Shown one piece after another: positions 46,001-61,000 of a DNA stretch of 64,000 bases (its first letter is position 1; each line of letters starts with the position of its first letter). Source of the DNA: Owenia fusiformis (lineage: Eukaryota > Annelida > Polychaeta > Sabellida > Oweniidae); contig CAIIXF020000007.1 of assembly GCA_903813345.2 (NCBI GenBank), forward strand, positions 27,932,698 to 27,996,697, in the 5' to 3' direction. Made by a program: the position numbers and the translations under genes. The notes beneath the pieces are model-generated. The model was not told the DNA's origin. It was given only the letters and a program-made list of their open reading frames with translations, and did no database searches.

Positions 46001-49000
46001 ATCTAGTAGTTTGAGAAGAATTGCAAATAAAACTTAAAATCTAAAATGAATTGATTAAATAAAGGTGAAACTGAGCTTAAAAAGTAAATCATGAATTAAT
46101 AGGATCTGTCTCAAGAAAACACAACGGATGTAAAGATCAACATTTGTCTGTCTTTATATAAAGCATAAACCAACGAGGTCATTGGAATACTATACAGTAA
46201 GCTATGATATAAAGATAGCAAAAATGAATGCTTCAAGTGTAATTTAGAACTACAATGTGAAGAAGGAAACCTATAAACAAACTTAAGATTTATATGGTAT
46301 ATCAAAACACAATAAAAATTTGGAGTATGTGTGACATTACCATCAAAAGACGGAAGAAAATAGGGGGTAAACATTTACTTTAATTTTTATTTCTCTAAAT
46401 TCAACATTGTTATAGTTTCGAGATGATAAAAATCATAAACTAGTGTTCTATTAACATCTTTAGATTTGTCACTAGACTACACACAATTCCATTTTTTCAT
46501 GATGAGAGTTTTGCATGTTCAAAGATGATACCTGAGTTAACAAAACAGAGAGAGAGCGAGTACTTTAGTATCAAAAAAGTTTGCTGCCAAATCTTCAAAT
46601 TGAGCTTTCTATTTGTCAACATGTTGATCAGCTCAATCATCCTTGTATATTTCACTTGGTTCAAAGGTTCAACATTTTCATAATTTATGGCATCTTTTGA
46701 GCAGTCCTTATCAAGTTAATTAACACCATTGACTTATTCATCATCAATAAAGGCTTGTCCCACAGGTGTTTCTAACTGGATTATTATATCATTATATCTT
46801 TTCTACCTTGCTGCTCTTCATACTGTGTTTTCTGTTCATCGTGAAGTCTTTTCTGGTATGGTTCAATTCCATTTTGTCATTTATTATGTCATAATTTAAA
46901 CTCCCATAGCAATAACAATGTTTTGCTGCATTCGTTTACAAATGTACAGAAATTGCCCAACAGTTTACACAAGATAAAACATAATACCACATTCTGGGTC
47001 TGAGTCTGAGTTTTTCCTCTTACAAAGGAAAGTTGGTTCATGTTGTTGCAATAATAGTGTGGTACAAACACTGGGATATAGTGGCAATGTCAACGAACTA
47101 ACTGGAAAAGAGTAACAATTGTCACAGATGCTCAGAATTCCTACCACAAAAAATGTGACTATAACAATATGTCACCCATATCTAGGTTGTGGCATAAAAA
47201 TATGTATATTACAAACATTAAACCATTCTGAATATAAAAATGTTATAAAAGCCAATAAGCCCATTGAAAAAGCCTAATAATGTTGTATTCTATATATTTG
47301 CAGGCAGGAAGAGGTTCACCTCAGAGAACTTGTATGGAGAACCAGTAGAATTTGGGACATCCTATGTAAAACCTGGCATCAGGAAACAACGTAAGTTTAC
47401 ATAGATTAAAAATCAATGTTTCTTTAATGGTCCTGTATTTTACTTAATTTATTGTTTGATATATTGATAGAGGATGTGTATTCCTTAGATTTGTGATAAC
47501 CTTTACATATCACATCCTCCAAATGCAGGGCTCCAGATATCATCCACTATGTTCCTTCCTTCTTCCAAGAAGAAGGAGGTATGAAGGAGGCCTCATGTTT
47601 GGAGGATGCACATTCAATCATTCATTGTCTTTATTTGTTTCATCATGTTCATTATTTTAGTTTGTTTTCTCCTTACTAATGGGCTTCTACAACTTGCATG
47701 TATAAGCATATTCAAAGCAACATTTTTATCATTTTATCAACAAGTTTATCATTGCCTAACTATACTAATGTCACCTTAGCTTTTCTATGTTTGTTAGAGC
47801 TTAATTGTAAATAACAGAAATAGTCCAGACAGAAATAGAATGTTTCTAAATGATTTTCCTCACAGAAGTGTTGTTTTACATAGGTATACTGGCTTGCGTT
47901 TATAAGCACTCCATTCATTACAACCCTGGCAAAGCTTGCTTTTATAGTCCAAAAGTAAATAGACAGGATATAATCTAAGATTGGCAGGTACAAATCTTTT
48001 CTCAGACATTGTCCTACTAAACAAACAACAACTGCCATAACTCCAGGAACAATAAAACAATGAACAACGTTTTTAAACTAAATAACAGTTTAAAATTGTT
48101 TATTCATGTGGATGATTCAAAAATGCTATAAGTTTGTGTCATCATAGACTTATCTTTCCTTTATGTTGCAAATATTGAAGCATTCTATTGTGCCAGTATA
48201 ACAAAAATAGGATTATATAAATTTTGTTCAAAGTTCAGTTTATGTTTTCAAATCCCCAAGAAAATTAAATACACAAGTTGATATAAATGCACTATACTAA
48301 TTTGTCTTTGAAATGGTTCCCAATCCTACATATCCCAGAGAATGATATCAAACACATGTCAGAACACATAACTAATGAAATAGAAAAGTATTTAAAAGAT
48401 TCTATAACAGAGACTGATACAGAACTCTGGAAACAGTCCAAACAATGTTTCAATCCAAAATAAATAAGATGACATCTTAACCCAATATATAAACAGTCAG
48501 CTAAACTGTTAAAACATCTTAAGCTGAATTACACTTTGACAATTGCTCCAAAAAGAATTGTTCCTGAAATGGAGACTGAACTAGAAAATATACTGGCAGT
48601 TATTAAACAAAGTCTGTTCAAAAATATGGTACTGGCAGACAGAGGAGAAGCTGGACAAGGTGTAGATAATATACATCACAAGACTTGGGCAATGAATCTA
48701 CTGGAACCAATGATATGAGATATTCTTCCAAAAGATTACCCAAAATCTAAGAAGATCTCATGTACCTAATATATATGAAGAGAAAAAGAAGAAGAGAAGA
48801 TCTACTGAACAATAACCGAGTGAATAGAACTCATCCAAAACAAATCTCTGAGAAACACAAAATAGAATTCATCATAATGGATATCACTGGAGCGGTTGTA
48901 AAAAGCAGGAACATGAAAATAACCATTGATGAAAATGACACAATGGAGGAAAACACTGAATGTAGGAAAGATATAATATGCAGGCCAGTTGTCTCAAGGA

Positions 49001-52000
49001 TTTACCAACCTGGTTATCATGGAAAGCGAATTTCACAAACCTATGTCCAAAGCATGAATAACTTAAAAATGTACTTAAAAGAAATAAAACAACTTGATAT
49101 GTATGTTGAAAACAATATGAAAATAAATGATAAACCAGATGAAGTCGTTTTCCTTCTGCCAGTCCAAGTCCAGAAATATGATATTAAATACCACAAAAAA
49201 CTCATAACCAAAACATGGATAAAGTATCAGAATGATTTAAAGAGAAGGCATAATGAATTAGAAGCAACAATAATTACTACAGCTATGTTCACTCATTGCG
49301 ATAGAATAGCCAAAAACAAACATGTCATAAATGAAAAGGTCACTGATATGAATGGAATGAAACACATACATAGTATAAATGAAAAGGAGTTGAACATATG
49401 TGAGATGAAACATAAAGGTATTAAAAGGACTTCAGATGGTGGTGAGTGGTGGTTCAACCTTTAACAAGATTGACTAATTTGGGAATGAGTTGAATTGGCA
49501 TAAAATATGGTTATATTCAATCATGGTTGATACTTTAATTATATCATCAAATGCCAATTCACCTATCCATTTAAGAAATTGACATCCACAATTCATGATT
49601 GAATTTCTCTTTACAGCGCAACTACCCAAACATGACCTAACCAAGCTAGGTAAGGGTAGTGATGCGGACATGCAGTATGGGAGCCCAACCACACAGTATG
49701 GTAGTCCAAGAAGCTATGCAGGTGACACTCCACAAATCCCAGTACAATCTAGGACATTCACTAAAGACTTGGATACATACCGAAAAGCAAGGTAAGCATT
49801 CCATCACATAACATAACAGTATACACTACCAGTATGTTAGAACTGGTAATGGGAAAAAGTACTATCAAAAATGTCATGGGCAGTATCCATACACCAATTA
49901 TATGATTGAGCTCCATGAGTACCATGGGTATATTCACACTTATATGTCTGTAGTACAAATGCCCAAATTACATAGAAATCTGCTTCAGCTAGCAATTTAA
50001 TCGGGACGTGGATATTGCTCAAAGAGAGTGCAAATATGAACTCATATGATAACAATTTAAAAGTACAAATATAATTCTAGAGTGTTTTATCGAAAGAAAT
50101 TCCACTGATCAACAAACAACTCAATATGATGCGCCATCAGAAACATCATTATCAAAGAATTCTCATTTAACTGTCAATTCTCCCAATTAAGAAAGACTTA
50201 AAGGTCATAATTATGCATTTAGGGCCTCTTGAGTCTTGACATAACAGCAAGTTATTGTACATCTTCAGCAACATAACTTTTCTCTGAGTAAGGTATAGGG
50301 CTGTATCAGGTCAGCTTGACTCTATTGCTATCTCCTTTTGGTATCTTTCTTGCCACTTACTCTGGTTGTACAGTTAAGCGAAATCAGCTTCATATCTTCA
50401 AATCCTTCTAGATTCAGTTCAAATAGATTTACCAGCCCAATGGTTCCACACCTGGTATTTAAAGCATGTTAGTTGGATATACCAGTGCTTTGAGTTAACA
50501 TCGCTTGGATGATCAGTAAATATTCATAAGACATCAAACCATTTATAAGTATATATAAAACAAGTATGGACATGTCATATCACTGACTAACTGCTGGTAT
50601 GTAAGCTGTGATTTAATTGGAAAAGCAAATGATGATGGATTTTCTTTGACCAATATGTGGATGAAGCATTTGGTATGTGGTATCAAAGCAACATAAAAAA
50701 AGTGATAAATGGCATAAAAACAATATAATACATCAGGAATGTAATAAAATGTTTAAAAATTTGTTTTTTGATTACAGATACATAGGTGACCGTAGCGACA
50801 GCATATCTAGTCAGGACTCGTATGTCAGCTATAACTCCCACCAGGGGTCTGAAGCAGCGGGTCCATCATCTGATAGGTCAGGGACCTTAACACCAAATGG
50901 TGTTAATGACAATGGTAGCTACCATCAACAGCAAATGCAACGAGGATCTGGTCACTATTTAGAACACAGATCTGATTCTTTAAAAGAAAATGAACCATCT
51001 GGTAAAAAGTACAGGAGAACACAAAGTGATGTGTATGATTTACAAAATGCTGAAAGAAAAAGACTGAACAAATCAAAAGAGGAAAGCTTAATGTCATCTG
51101 GGACATCTGTATCATCAGGAGCGGCTGTCAGGAGGTCCCAGTTTGCTCGCCAGGGGGCTGTTGTCAAGGAAACCATGCCGCATGTTGACGAGGCAGATAT
51201 GATTGATGAATCGGGGTCATCTACACCTCGGGGTAGCATTTCGGACCAACCTATTGAGGTTCCACTATCAGTTGGTGCATCAGGTAGTCAAGATCATGAC
51301 CCTATACCTAACAATCCTGCACGCAGGGAGTACCAGTCCACTACCAGTGATAGTGACTCCAATATACCCCCTCATCAGCTTATTGCACGGTTAAAGCAGT
51401 TGAAAAAGGACAAGAAAAGTCATGAAGTGTTAAGAGGTTTATGTCATTTACGTAATAAATGGGGACTTAAATCAAATGAGAATGCCCCAAATATGCATAA
51501 ATCCCTCCCAGAAACCTCAACTAATAGCTCTGATATAGATGTGAATGGTAACATGTCACAGGATGCCCAAACTAATGTTCCACAAGCCCAAACCTCCCAA
51601 TCAAAACCACAATCTAGTCAACCCCAGGCAATAACCCCTAAAAGATCTGAACCAGGACAAAGAACAGCTGATGAACCAGTAAGTAAGGAGAAACAGGTGC
51701 TGGATGACTCACATCGTAGACCTAATCATCCAACGAGAACTAGTCGACCAAGTTCCTCTGATTTTTCCTCAAGCTCTACTGAGTCACTTCACAAAGGTAC
51801 AACTCAGGCAGCCTTGCCATATTTTGACAGTAGAACAGGAAAACTAGTCAAGACGACGAGTCCTTCCCCAAGTAAAGATAAAGATCAAGGATTATTAAAT
51901 CAATTTGGACGCAGAAGTTTCTCTGGAAAAACATCACGCAGTAAGTTGTTGCTATGGTAACCATAGGTTTAAATATGGATTATCCATTCTACACATGTTT

Positions 52001-55000
52001 ACAATAAGTATATCAGAATTTGTAAACCAAAACATCATTTCTCTGATATTCAATTTTAAGAGCAACCAAAAATAAAAGTAATCTACGTTACAAATATAAA
52101 AGAGGAAATTTCATCCCAATATTAATGCTTTTTCAATGTTAAATTAATTTTCACCTTTTATGCCTGTATTACATTTAACTAAACATAAAATGTTTATTAA
52201 ATGTTGCGCTATTTTCAACCTTTGTGTTTTACTCCATTTATCTGTCATATAAATGTTTCATTAATTCTCCACAATTGCAACTACCATGTATCCCTGCTTT
52301 TTCATTGATTCCATAACACGTTTATTTACACCATACATTTTTATTTAGTTTAAGTTTATTCAAGCGCATATACAGTACAAGTACTGAATAAGAATCAAAT
52401 ACATGACTGTAACAGTTTGACAGAGTGATAAAATGAGGAATCAGGCATATTTGATAGTTCAAATTTGAACTAATGTGATAAACAATGGATGTTTCAGGTC
52501 AAGACCAAAGAGGATCAAGAGGAAGATGGTCAGGCTCAGACCCTAACATAGCAACAGCTAGTCGCCCACAACATCAACAACAACAACAATATCATCATAT
52601 AGCATCATCCAGCAGTGATGTCAGTGGCAGTGAAAGGTCATTAAGTGATATAAAAGAATCTGAACCTTTACAAACCACTCCAAGGCCATCATCAAGGAGG
52701 CCGTTTACTTCCCATGATGCTCTACCTGCAGCAGATGTAGCTTCCCAGGCACCTAAAAGGGAGGTTGTAGGAGCTAGAGGTCCATCCGCTCAAACTTGGA
52801 GAGGAGCACAACCAAGAGCACAAACGGAAAATAAACCAAGAGATTCAAACACGGATATAAAAGACAACACGTCCGATTTGGATAACAGGTTAAGAGAACG
52901 AGACAAGATTGATTCTAGTGTTACGATGCAGACTGTAGGGGTTGCTCAGCCTGCATTCGGGCAGCCCAATGTACAGGTGTCTAAACCTAAGGTATTGGGG
53001 TATGACCCCCATGGAGTAGAGCTGCCACCTCCGGGACAGGGGCAGTACTACAGAAGGAGAGAGGACAGGAGGTTGAGACACAGAGACAGCAGTGGCTCGC
53101 TGTCTAGTACTGATGGGGGTGGGCAATCGGTAAGTACAATGCATGTATATGTACAATGGCAACATTGTAAGATTTCACCAAGAAGAATGCATAAGACAGA
53201 CATATTTTATTTCGTATATACTATTATAATACTCAGTTTTCATATGAATAAAAATGATAAAAGGTTTTCCTGCATATATTGTCCTTACAAATAGACTCAA
53301 CCTATTTAATAATATCATGGCATTTCACCCTTTATAAGGACGGGATCACCATTCATGCCTTGAGTATCACAGACATAATCACTTCTCGGTTCTGTGTATG
53401 CTCCAAATTCTATATTGATGTCAGAGGGAAGTTATTACAACTTGGCTATGGGCCTTAGGGGAGCTGTAGTATAAATGCGAATTTTCTGTCTCAGGCTGAA
53501 GGTAGCGGACACATCGCCAAGAATCAGATGTTTCCAAACTACACAGACTACACCCCCAGGAAGCCTCCTATCTCCCCACGGTCTCCAAGGTCACATCATA
53601 GCAGCAAGACCAGGTAGGTGTAACATCAGATTTTACATCAATAAATCATCCTAGTACAGGTTGTTATGCCCTATCTGGGTCTGCCATTGGGCGAAGCTCC
53701 TCATTAATCTTAGGTTATCCAAGTTCCTATCTACATGCTCTAGGATTTGCTTCGGTGATATCAAGGGCAGTAATCATGTCTCTGTAGATAATCTGCAAAA
53801 CGCTAATAAGCCCATATGAGGCAGAAATATAGTTTAACATTAAATGCATAATACACCTTTTCAAGGGTGGTGCATACTTAGATAAATCATGCATATGATT
53901 TTTTCTATAAAAATATTTAATATAGCATTCTTATATGGATTTGCAAGTACCATTTATGAATTAAAAATACCTCTGTTGAACATACTGTATACAGGGTATA
54001 CTGTACATACAAGAATTATTAAAGCAATGAAAGTATGACTTTGGAAAACTAAAATGTTTATTAAGGTGAACAGGGTGAATGACATTTGATGATGCTAAAG
54101 TATTACCTTTTGGCAATTCTGGTCTAATTCTGAAAATGTGAAATAAGTACTTACAAAAATAGGCCATATTTGTCTCCATGATCTGGGATTGCATTGGCAC
54201 AAATGGTGTTGAACAGTATAATTTATACTTCGATCATTAGGGATAAGTACAAACCAATGTTCAAACATCCAGGAAGAATTATTACGGCACGTAACTTATT
54301 ACATGAGTTTTGTGTTTGTAAAGGATCAATTTTGGCCCACGCAGAATATAGGAAACCACAAAACATCTTTGATAAGAATATCTTGGCATTTATCAAAATT
54401 AATGTGGAGAGAAAAGCACTTCTCAGGAATCAGGTGCTCTTTGATGTGGATTATATTAGTTTTGGTAGGATTACTCATTCTTATAAATCCCATCACCAAA
54501 ACCAATCTCTTGTGGCTAATTTTTCAGATGATTCAGCACTGCGGATGGCAATTAAATCAAAATGAGGGGTTAATTTGACAAAAAAGATTCTTTGAAATAA
54601 GGACGGACGCCTGGTCGATTCCTTAGGCTCACTGTGTGAGCCAAAAATAAAGTATATTATTCTGAAATAAATAATTCTCCAGTTGCCTATCATAACTTTG
54701 GCCAAAATGATTGAAAGTCATGTAATATTAGAAGAAATCTGGATATGTAATTTATATACTGTACAATAATATATGACTAATACTGACAACAAATGGCATA
54801 TAAAAGTATAATGTCAAGCAACAAAAAAAGTACTACTATTAAGAAGAAGTTTACAAGGGTATATAGTGTATAAGAGTCTCATATACAGTACATGATGAAA
54901 CATCATACAGAAAATGCAAACTGAATTAGCCAATCTGCAGATATGAACATGAGAAATCATTGCATTTGCATGGAGAATGCCTTGAACAGTAATTAACCTG

Positions 55001-58000
55001 ACCATTTCATGATCAAAATAAACACCGATTGAAACTTCAGCCAAGACAAACAATTCCCAAACTCAGTCAGTGCAAATATCAAAAACAATTCTATGAACAC
55101 ACACTCTGTTTGATATTTCTGGTAGAGTAACATCGTACCTGGGCTACCATGGTTATTTAAGGTGAACTAAGAGCAAGTATCTAGTAGATACTCTAGCTTA
55201 CCTAGTTGGTCCCAGTTATTGCATTGGAAGCTTACTTTTTAAAGGTTATCCTCAAAAATAGAACATCCAGAAATACATCATACAAGATGTAAACCTCATT
55301 TACAAAGGTACCTGCATGGAAATACCAAGATACCCCATGTTAACTGTTACATGGAATTCATTGCCAATTAGTTTCAAGATTTGACTAAAGGTACTCATAC
55401 AATTTTTGGTATGTTAATGATCTTGAAATCATGGATGTTATACCAGTTTTTATTTGAGATGATAGTACAGAATATACATGAGATGATCTTGAAATTACAA
55501 ATGTCAAATCAGATCCATTTGACATTAATGGCTCAGGCCCGTAGCCAGGATTTGCCAAGGGGGGGGGTTCAGTTTTCAAAAATTTCCAAGGGGGTTCACA
55601 TTTGACAGTTTTGGCCCAAATATGGTGAAAATCACTGAAGAAGTGCTCAAAATTGAGAAAACTGCATAATTTTGAAAGAATTTCTTGCCAGGGGGGGGGG
55701 GGGGGGGTTCGCCCAAACCCTGTGAACCACCCTCTGGCTACAGGCCTGATGGCTAGTTACAATGAGGCACAGTACATTAATACAATTTTCTAGAAAAGGA
55801 AATAAAGTATTTTTGCTTAAATGTCAAAGATAAAGTCACTGAAGTAAGCATTCAATACTTAACATCTTGAAATGATGGTGAACTTTCCTTTTTCTCATTA
55901 TCATGCCTGTTTATAGTATAAACTTCATTTGGTCTGACATCTTTATATCTACCACATTCATGTAGTTCATTTTAAATGCAGAACATTTCAACATTTATCA
56001 CCCTCTTACTGCCATCTATATTGTATAATATGTTTGTTTTGAGCTGTCATCATTTCATTGGTTTGGTAGACATCTATTTCATGAAATAAATGTTGCACAT
56101 ATTCGAGGTTTGTTCTGGGTTTGGTTAAAGATTGTGACCAGTCAGTCACCCTTCCATTTGCCATCTTGGACAAGTTTTGGATCCCTTTATCAAAAACGGA
56201 TCCACCACTTAGTTGCTTATTTTTCAAAAACTCCATAAATATTAAAAAGAACGAATGATTTGCAGATCCATAACTTAAAGATATTTGGATAAATTCATAT
56301 CGGATTGTTTTTTTGTTTTTACAACATTTCCATTGTTTTTTCTCATCAGACAGCATGGTATCTTAAGCCTTATCTAGTCTCACGCTCACAATTTACCCTA
56401 AACCTGGCTTCAAACTGATAAAAATTAGTCTTAATTGGCCTTCCATGTAATTCAATTACGAGACATTATTCATTCTCAAGAATTCTCTGATATTTGAGGG
56501 AATGAACCTGCTGCCTGTTGAGATTTGGTGTCAAGTTGCCTTCTAACAGGGCAGACTGCTCTTATATGAAGCCAAATGATGTAAAATAAACGTTACTAAA
56601 TTATGGAGTCATCAGATAAATATTTAGTACTAATTCTGTTTTCCTTAAGCAGCTGTTGGAATTAGGTTATTAAAAGTTGGCATATTACGTAAACAATTTT
56701 TAAACACTTGAATGTCAATTTTTATTCATCAATTCTCTTTCCTTGTTCATTAAAACAGTTTTTCAATAATAGTACATTTGGCTGGTGATATTTTCAGAAT
56801 GATTTTTTGGTAGTTTATTATTTTTGTCAAACTTCATAATTCAGTGCCACTTTTTGTGGTATTTTAGGATACACATACCAACTATTTCGAAAGTATAAAA
56901 ATTTAAAAGCCTCTTTCCCCAAAAATTCGAAAAAATGCTGAACATAAAATTAAAATACAAAATACTTTATTGTTTAGTTACAAGTACTCACCTTTTCCAC
57001 ATTCTTTTAACGCATATGGTAAATAGAATTTGGAAGTTACAATTAAACTTAGGTAGTAGTAAACCATCTGTGCCACATAAAAAAGGTTTAAAAAGGTGGT
57101 ACCAATAAAAGGTCAAGTCTCTTGCAGCGATCTGGTTAATTTGATCTGCAAGCATTAAGACCAGTATATGTACTTTAGTTGACATCATGGGTGAACCATT
57201 GGATCTGTGAAGAATAATAAACTGCACTGGCAGATAAGGGGGGCTGGCCAAATTTTCGAAAAATGAGCCTTAAACAATATTTGTGCCTAATTTATGGCTA
57301 AAGAGGCCCAAATTGTTTTTCAGACTTTTCAGAAATTTGGGCCTCTTTGTTAGTTTCCAGAAACTTATTGTACTGAGCCCTCAAAACATTTTGAACACTT
57401 CCAACAGAGAGGTTGAGAATGAGGGTAAATATTTCGGTTATGATATTCCAAGCCTCAAGAAGAAGGAAAAACATCTTGGAAAATTCTGACTCTAATTATT
57501 TCAAAAGATATTTAGGGTCAAAGTAATTAAGTTAGGTTTCACTTTACAAGAGCAAATGGTCCATCTAATTGTACATTATATGGGGCATGAGGCTGAATAA
57601 AATACAACTTTATGACACACTGAAACTTTCCAAAGTCAGGGAGAACTTACAGATAAGGTTTATAATATTCTCAGAGATTTGTTTTATCCAAATTAGGTTC
57701 ATTATGGTCAAATGGCAAATGACTATAAAATGCACAATCTTTGAATATGTAGATTTCATATTCCGAGATCATTTCAACCCAACTCATGCAACTTCAAATA
57801 CAATTTTTATAAACAATCTACAGTATTAAAAAATTAAAAACAAGAATAAAACCGTGTGACACCTAAAATTAAATTTCATATTCCGAGATCATTTCAACCC
57901 AACTCATGCAACTTCAAATACAATTTTTATAAACAATCTACAGTATTAAAAAATTAAAAACAAATATTAAGAATAAAACCGTGTGACACCTAAAATTAAA

Positions 58001-61000
58001 AAATTATGAGAGTGAAATAGAAATAAGTTTAACAATCCAAAGGTTGATAAAAAAATAATTCATCTACCCAAAAAGAAGAAAAAAACATACAATTAAGTCA
58101 TGAAAATAAAGAGAGAAAAATACAATGTAGAATTATGAATAAAAATAAAGAATATGAATACACTATTATATCCAGGAGTGAAAAGTATCCATTTCATTGT
58201 TATCAGTCTTGTACCTCTGAAGATAAGGTTCAGATTTCCCTGGAGTCTAATGAGAGATGAGATGAAATATACTAGCACATGTTATGCCTCCCTGTCAGGC
58301 TATCTCACATCAGCACCTTTCCTGCTTCCAAAATCAGAGATTCACTTGGAATCTCTCAGAGGCAGCGCATCCTGCTAACAAAACTCGGCATTTTTTCTGT
58401 AATATGTAAATAATCAAGCAAGACTACACCCCAGGACCTGAAATAAACAGGTCTGATGAATACCAGCGAGTAGTTGTAAAAGTCAGGTTTTTGGCATTGA
58501 TTTCATCACACTGGGACAGATAGGGGAGTAGCACATGTGGGGAAACTGACCTGAAGGCACAGCTAGAGAAAGTATTTAGATGTATTCAAAATCAAAAGGA
58601 GCCAAAAAATCGAACCTGGATTCATATCTCTTAAATGATCTCCATGGAAACCTAAGACTCTAAAATTATCAGAGATTCTATTTTAGATGCTTTAAGATGT
58701 AACTAGCCATGTGTGCAACACACCTTGATGTCTGGAAGTAGCATACATAATCCTGACTTAACTACTTGTATTCTGGATGAAAATACAAGGAACTCCTGTA
58801 CTAGCCGATCAAACACTTGTTAATTTGGCTGTCTGGACACTCTCAAATACGTTCTAATGATAGGATAACAAAAACAAAACGGCTACTGATATAACAAAGA
58901 TGACATAAGCAAATGGATATACAGTGCCAAGCAATGGCTATTGGTGCCACATCAGAACAGAGGAGGTTTACAGTATATGATATAAAACATAGCCGCGTGT
59001 GTTGAACCATACTGGGGAATACGAGACACCAAAAATAATTAAAGTTTTTGTGTAACATTAACAAACCAGAGTGTCAGTGATACCAAAAGACAAAGAGAAT
59101 ATAAAAAGTTTAAAATCAAAAATACTTTGAGATATACTATGTGACAACAAAAGGAACACGTGGAGAAGTGGAGCTTAGTATTGGACCACAAAGATACAGT
59201 TAGTGCTACAGACAAAAGTACAACAAATAAAAAAAATTACTATGGCACTAAGAAAAGAATACTTAAAGTTAAAATTTATTGTGTGACAACAAAACACATG
59301 GATTAATAATATCAATAAATATATTTAGACATGAAATAATAATTTACAAGACATCTTCAAAATATGGAGGAACGTATGCGATACTAATAAAGATGCAATA
59401 AATCTAAACACAACAGAAACAAGAACTGTATATCATCAGGTCAATTTGTCCAGCAAGCTCCAGAACAAGGAACAGAACAGCATCACCATGGGAACTTGGT
59501 AATACATGTTTATTTGTTGATGTGATGAAATGTGTTCCCCATTAGGATATAATTATGTCAGTACTAAGCAAATGATCCAATAGTTATTGTTGGCTGGATA
59601 CATATAAAGATGGCAATGCTTCTATGGTATACCCTTTATGAAAGTATGACTTGTCAACACTCTTTATATGAGAAATGGTTCTTTGATCCGGCCTTTATTT
59701 AATTAGAAATGCAGTCAGAATATCTATGTTCAGCTTATACACTGTTATATGTATGTTTTTGCCAAAGAGGGATTCACTTTTCAAAGAATTACTGGGGATC
59801 ACATTTGACAACTTTGACCCCAAATCACTCAAAAGAACCCCTTGGCTATGGGCATGAACTCCCACAATTAATGCAAGGCAAGAAAGATCCATTGAAGATC
59901 ACTAAGATCATACCAGCATCAAATTTTTAAAATTGTCGTAATCAGAGGATAGTGTGAAAAGCTAGTAGGGATGCAGGGTGCTCTTCATTCATACACACAG
60001 TATACATAGCTCACAAGCATTGAATGACATGTTGATAATTAACACATCATCAGCATCAACTGAAGACAGCCAAGTTAGCCCAGTGTGAAAGTCACTGAAA
60101 ATCATGATGACATCTCATCAGTCTTTAGAGAACTGAAAATGAGATTTACACATTTGGGTAAAACAGTTGTTCATCCCCTGAGGAAAGAGCTTAGGTGTGA
60201 ATAGGTCTGTTACCCTTTTTATTTGGTGTGAGTGTTTAATACTGTTGTCTCTAAAACAAGGCATTAACATGCAAAATGCCACCCCTGCCATTTGTTACAG
60301 ACACCGAACACAAACCCCATCACAATCGCCCCAGAAAATTGGTTTTCAGTCTGGGGGTGCGATTGTGGCATAAACAAAAAAAATAAGATTTGTCTTGAAT
60401 TTTACAAAAATTGATACAACTTCCTTCAAAATTGAAGCTTCAAATAAAAAGAATTTTAAAGCTCTTCTTCTATCTCATGGTTATATTTTTATTGGTCATG
60501 GAAGGGGGTACGATCGCACCAATTGCACCTGGCTTCGCCTATGTTATTTATATGCAACCTTTGTTATCAACTAGAAAGTCTTCTGTATTTTGACGATTAA
60601 CTCCAACTGGATTAACTCCAACTGGCTCGGTAAATTCAGATATTAAACTAAAAGAGTGAAGACGAAGCTTTCTTTTAGAACAAATACAAAGGGAACGATA
60701 ATGACTATATTAATGGTAAAGAACATCTGTGAAAATCATTTTTCAGATGACCTTCCCATCTGCTCTGGCATCAAATTTCTCAATGCATATGATCAAATAT
60801 CAGAACTTGATCATATATTTACATAACTCTTGATAACTAGAATCTAAACTAAATCAGCACTAAATAAAAGTGTTATGTTTCCCTATGATATACATGCTAC
60901 ATATAGATATAAAAGTTATCTCACCAACTTCTGACTCATGTTTATTTATGGCAAGACAACATAAACAAGATGTTACCCTTTTCAACTTGGTTTTTCTGCT

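Larger units (their letters stand above)
31031..47303. other. Gene E intron 1, 16.3 kb
   Basis: Contains MITEs (32171, 32639, 43024), a perfect inverted repeat (34377-34599), a palindromic element (34698), possible alternative exons (35751, 37253), an X-box-like site (41649), a TTGATTG-rich stretch (38455-38580), antisense gene D, and otherwise AT-rich DNA with nothing recognised. Confidence 0.65.

Noticed and set aside
54194-54565. 123-codon plus-strand frame in gene E intron 6
   Set aside because: No splice signals, no domain, and an overlapping frame is equally open.
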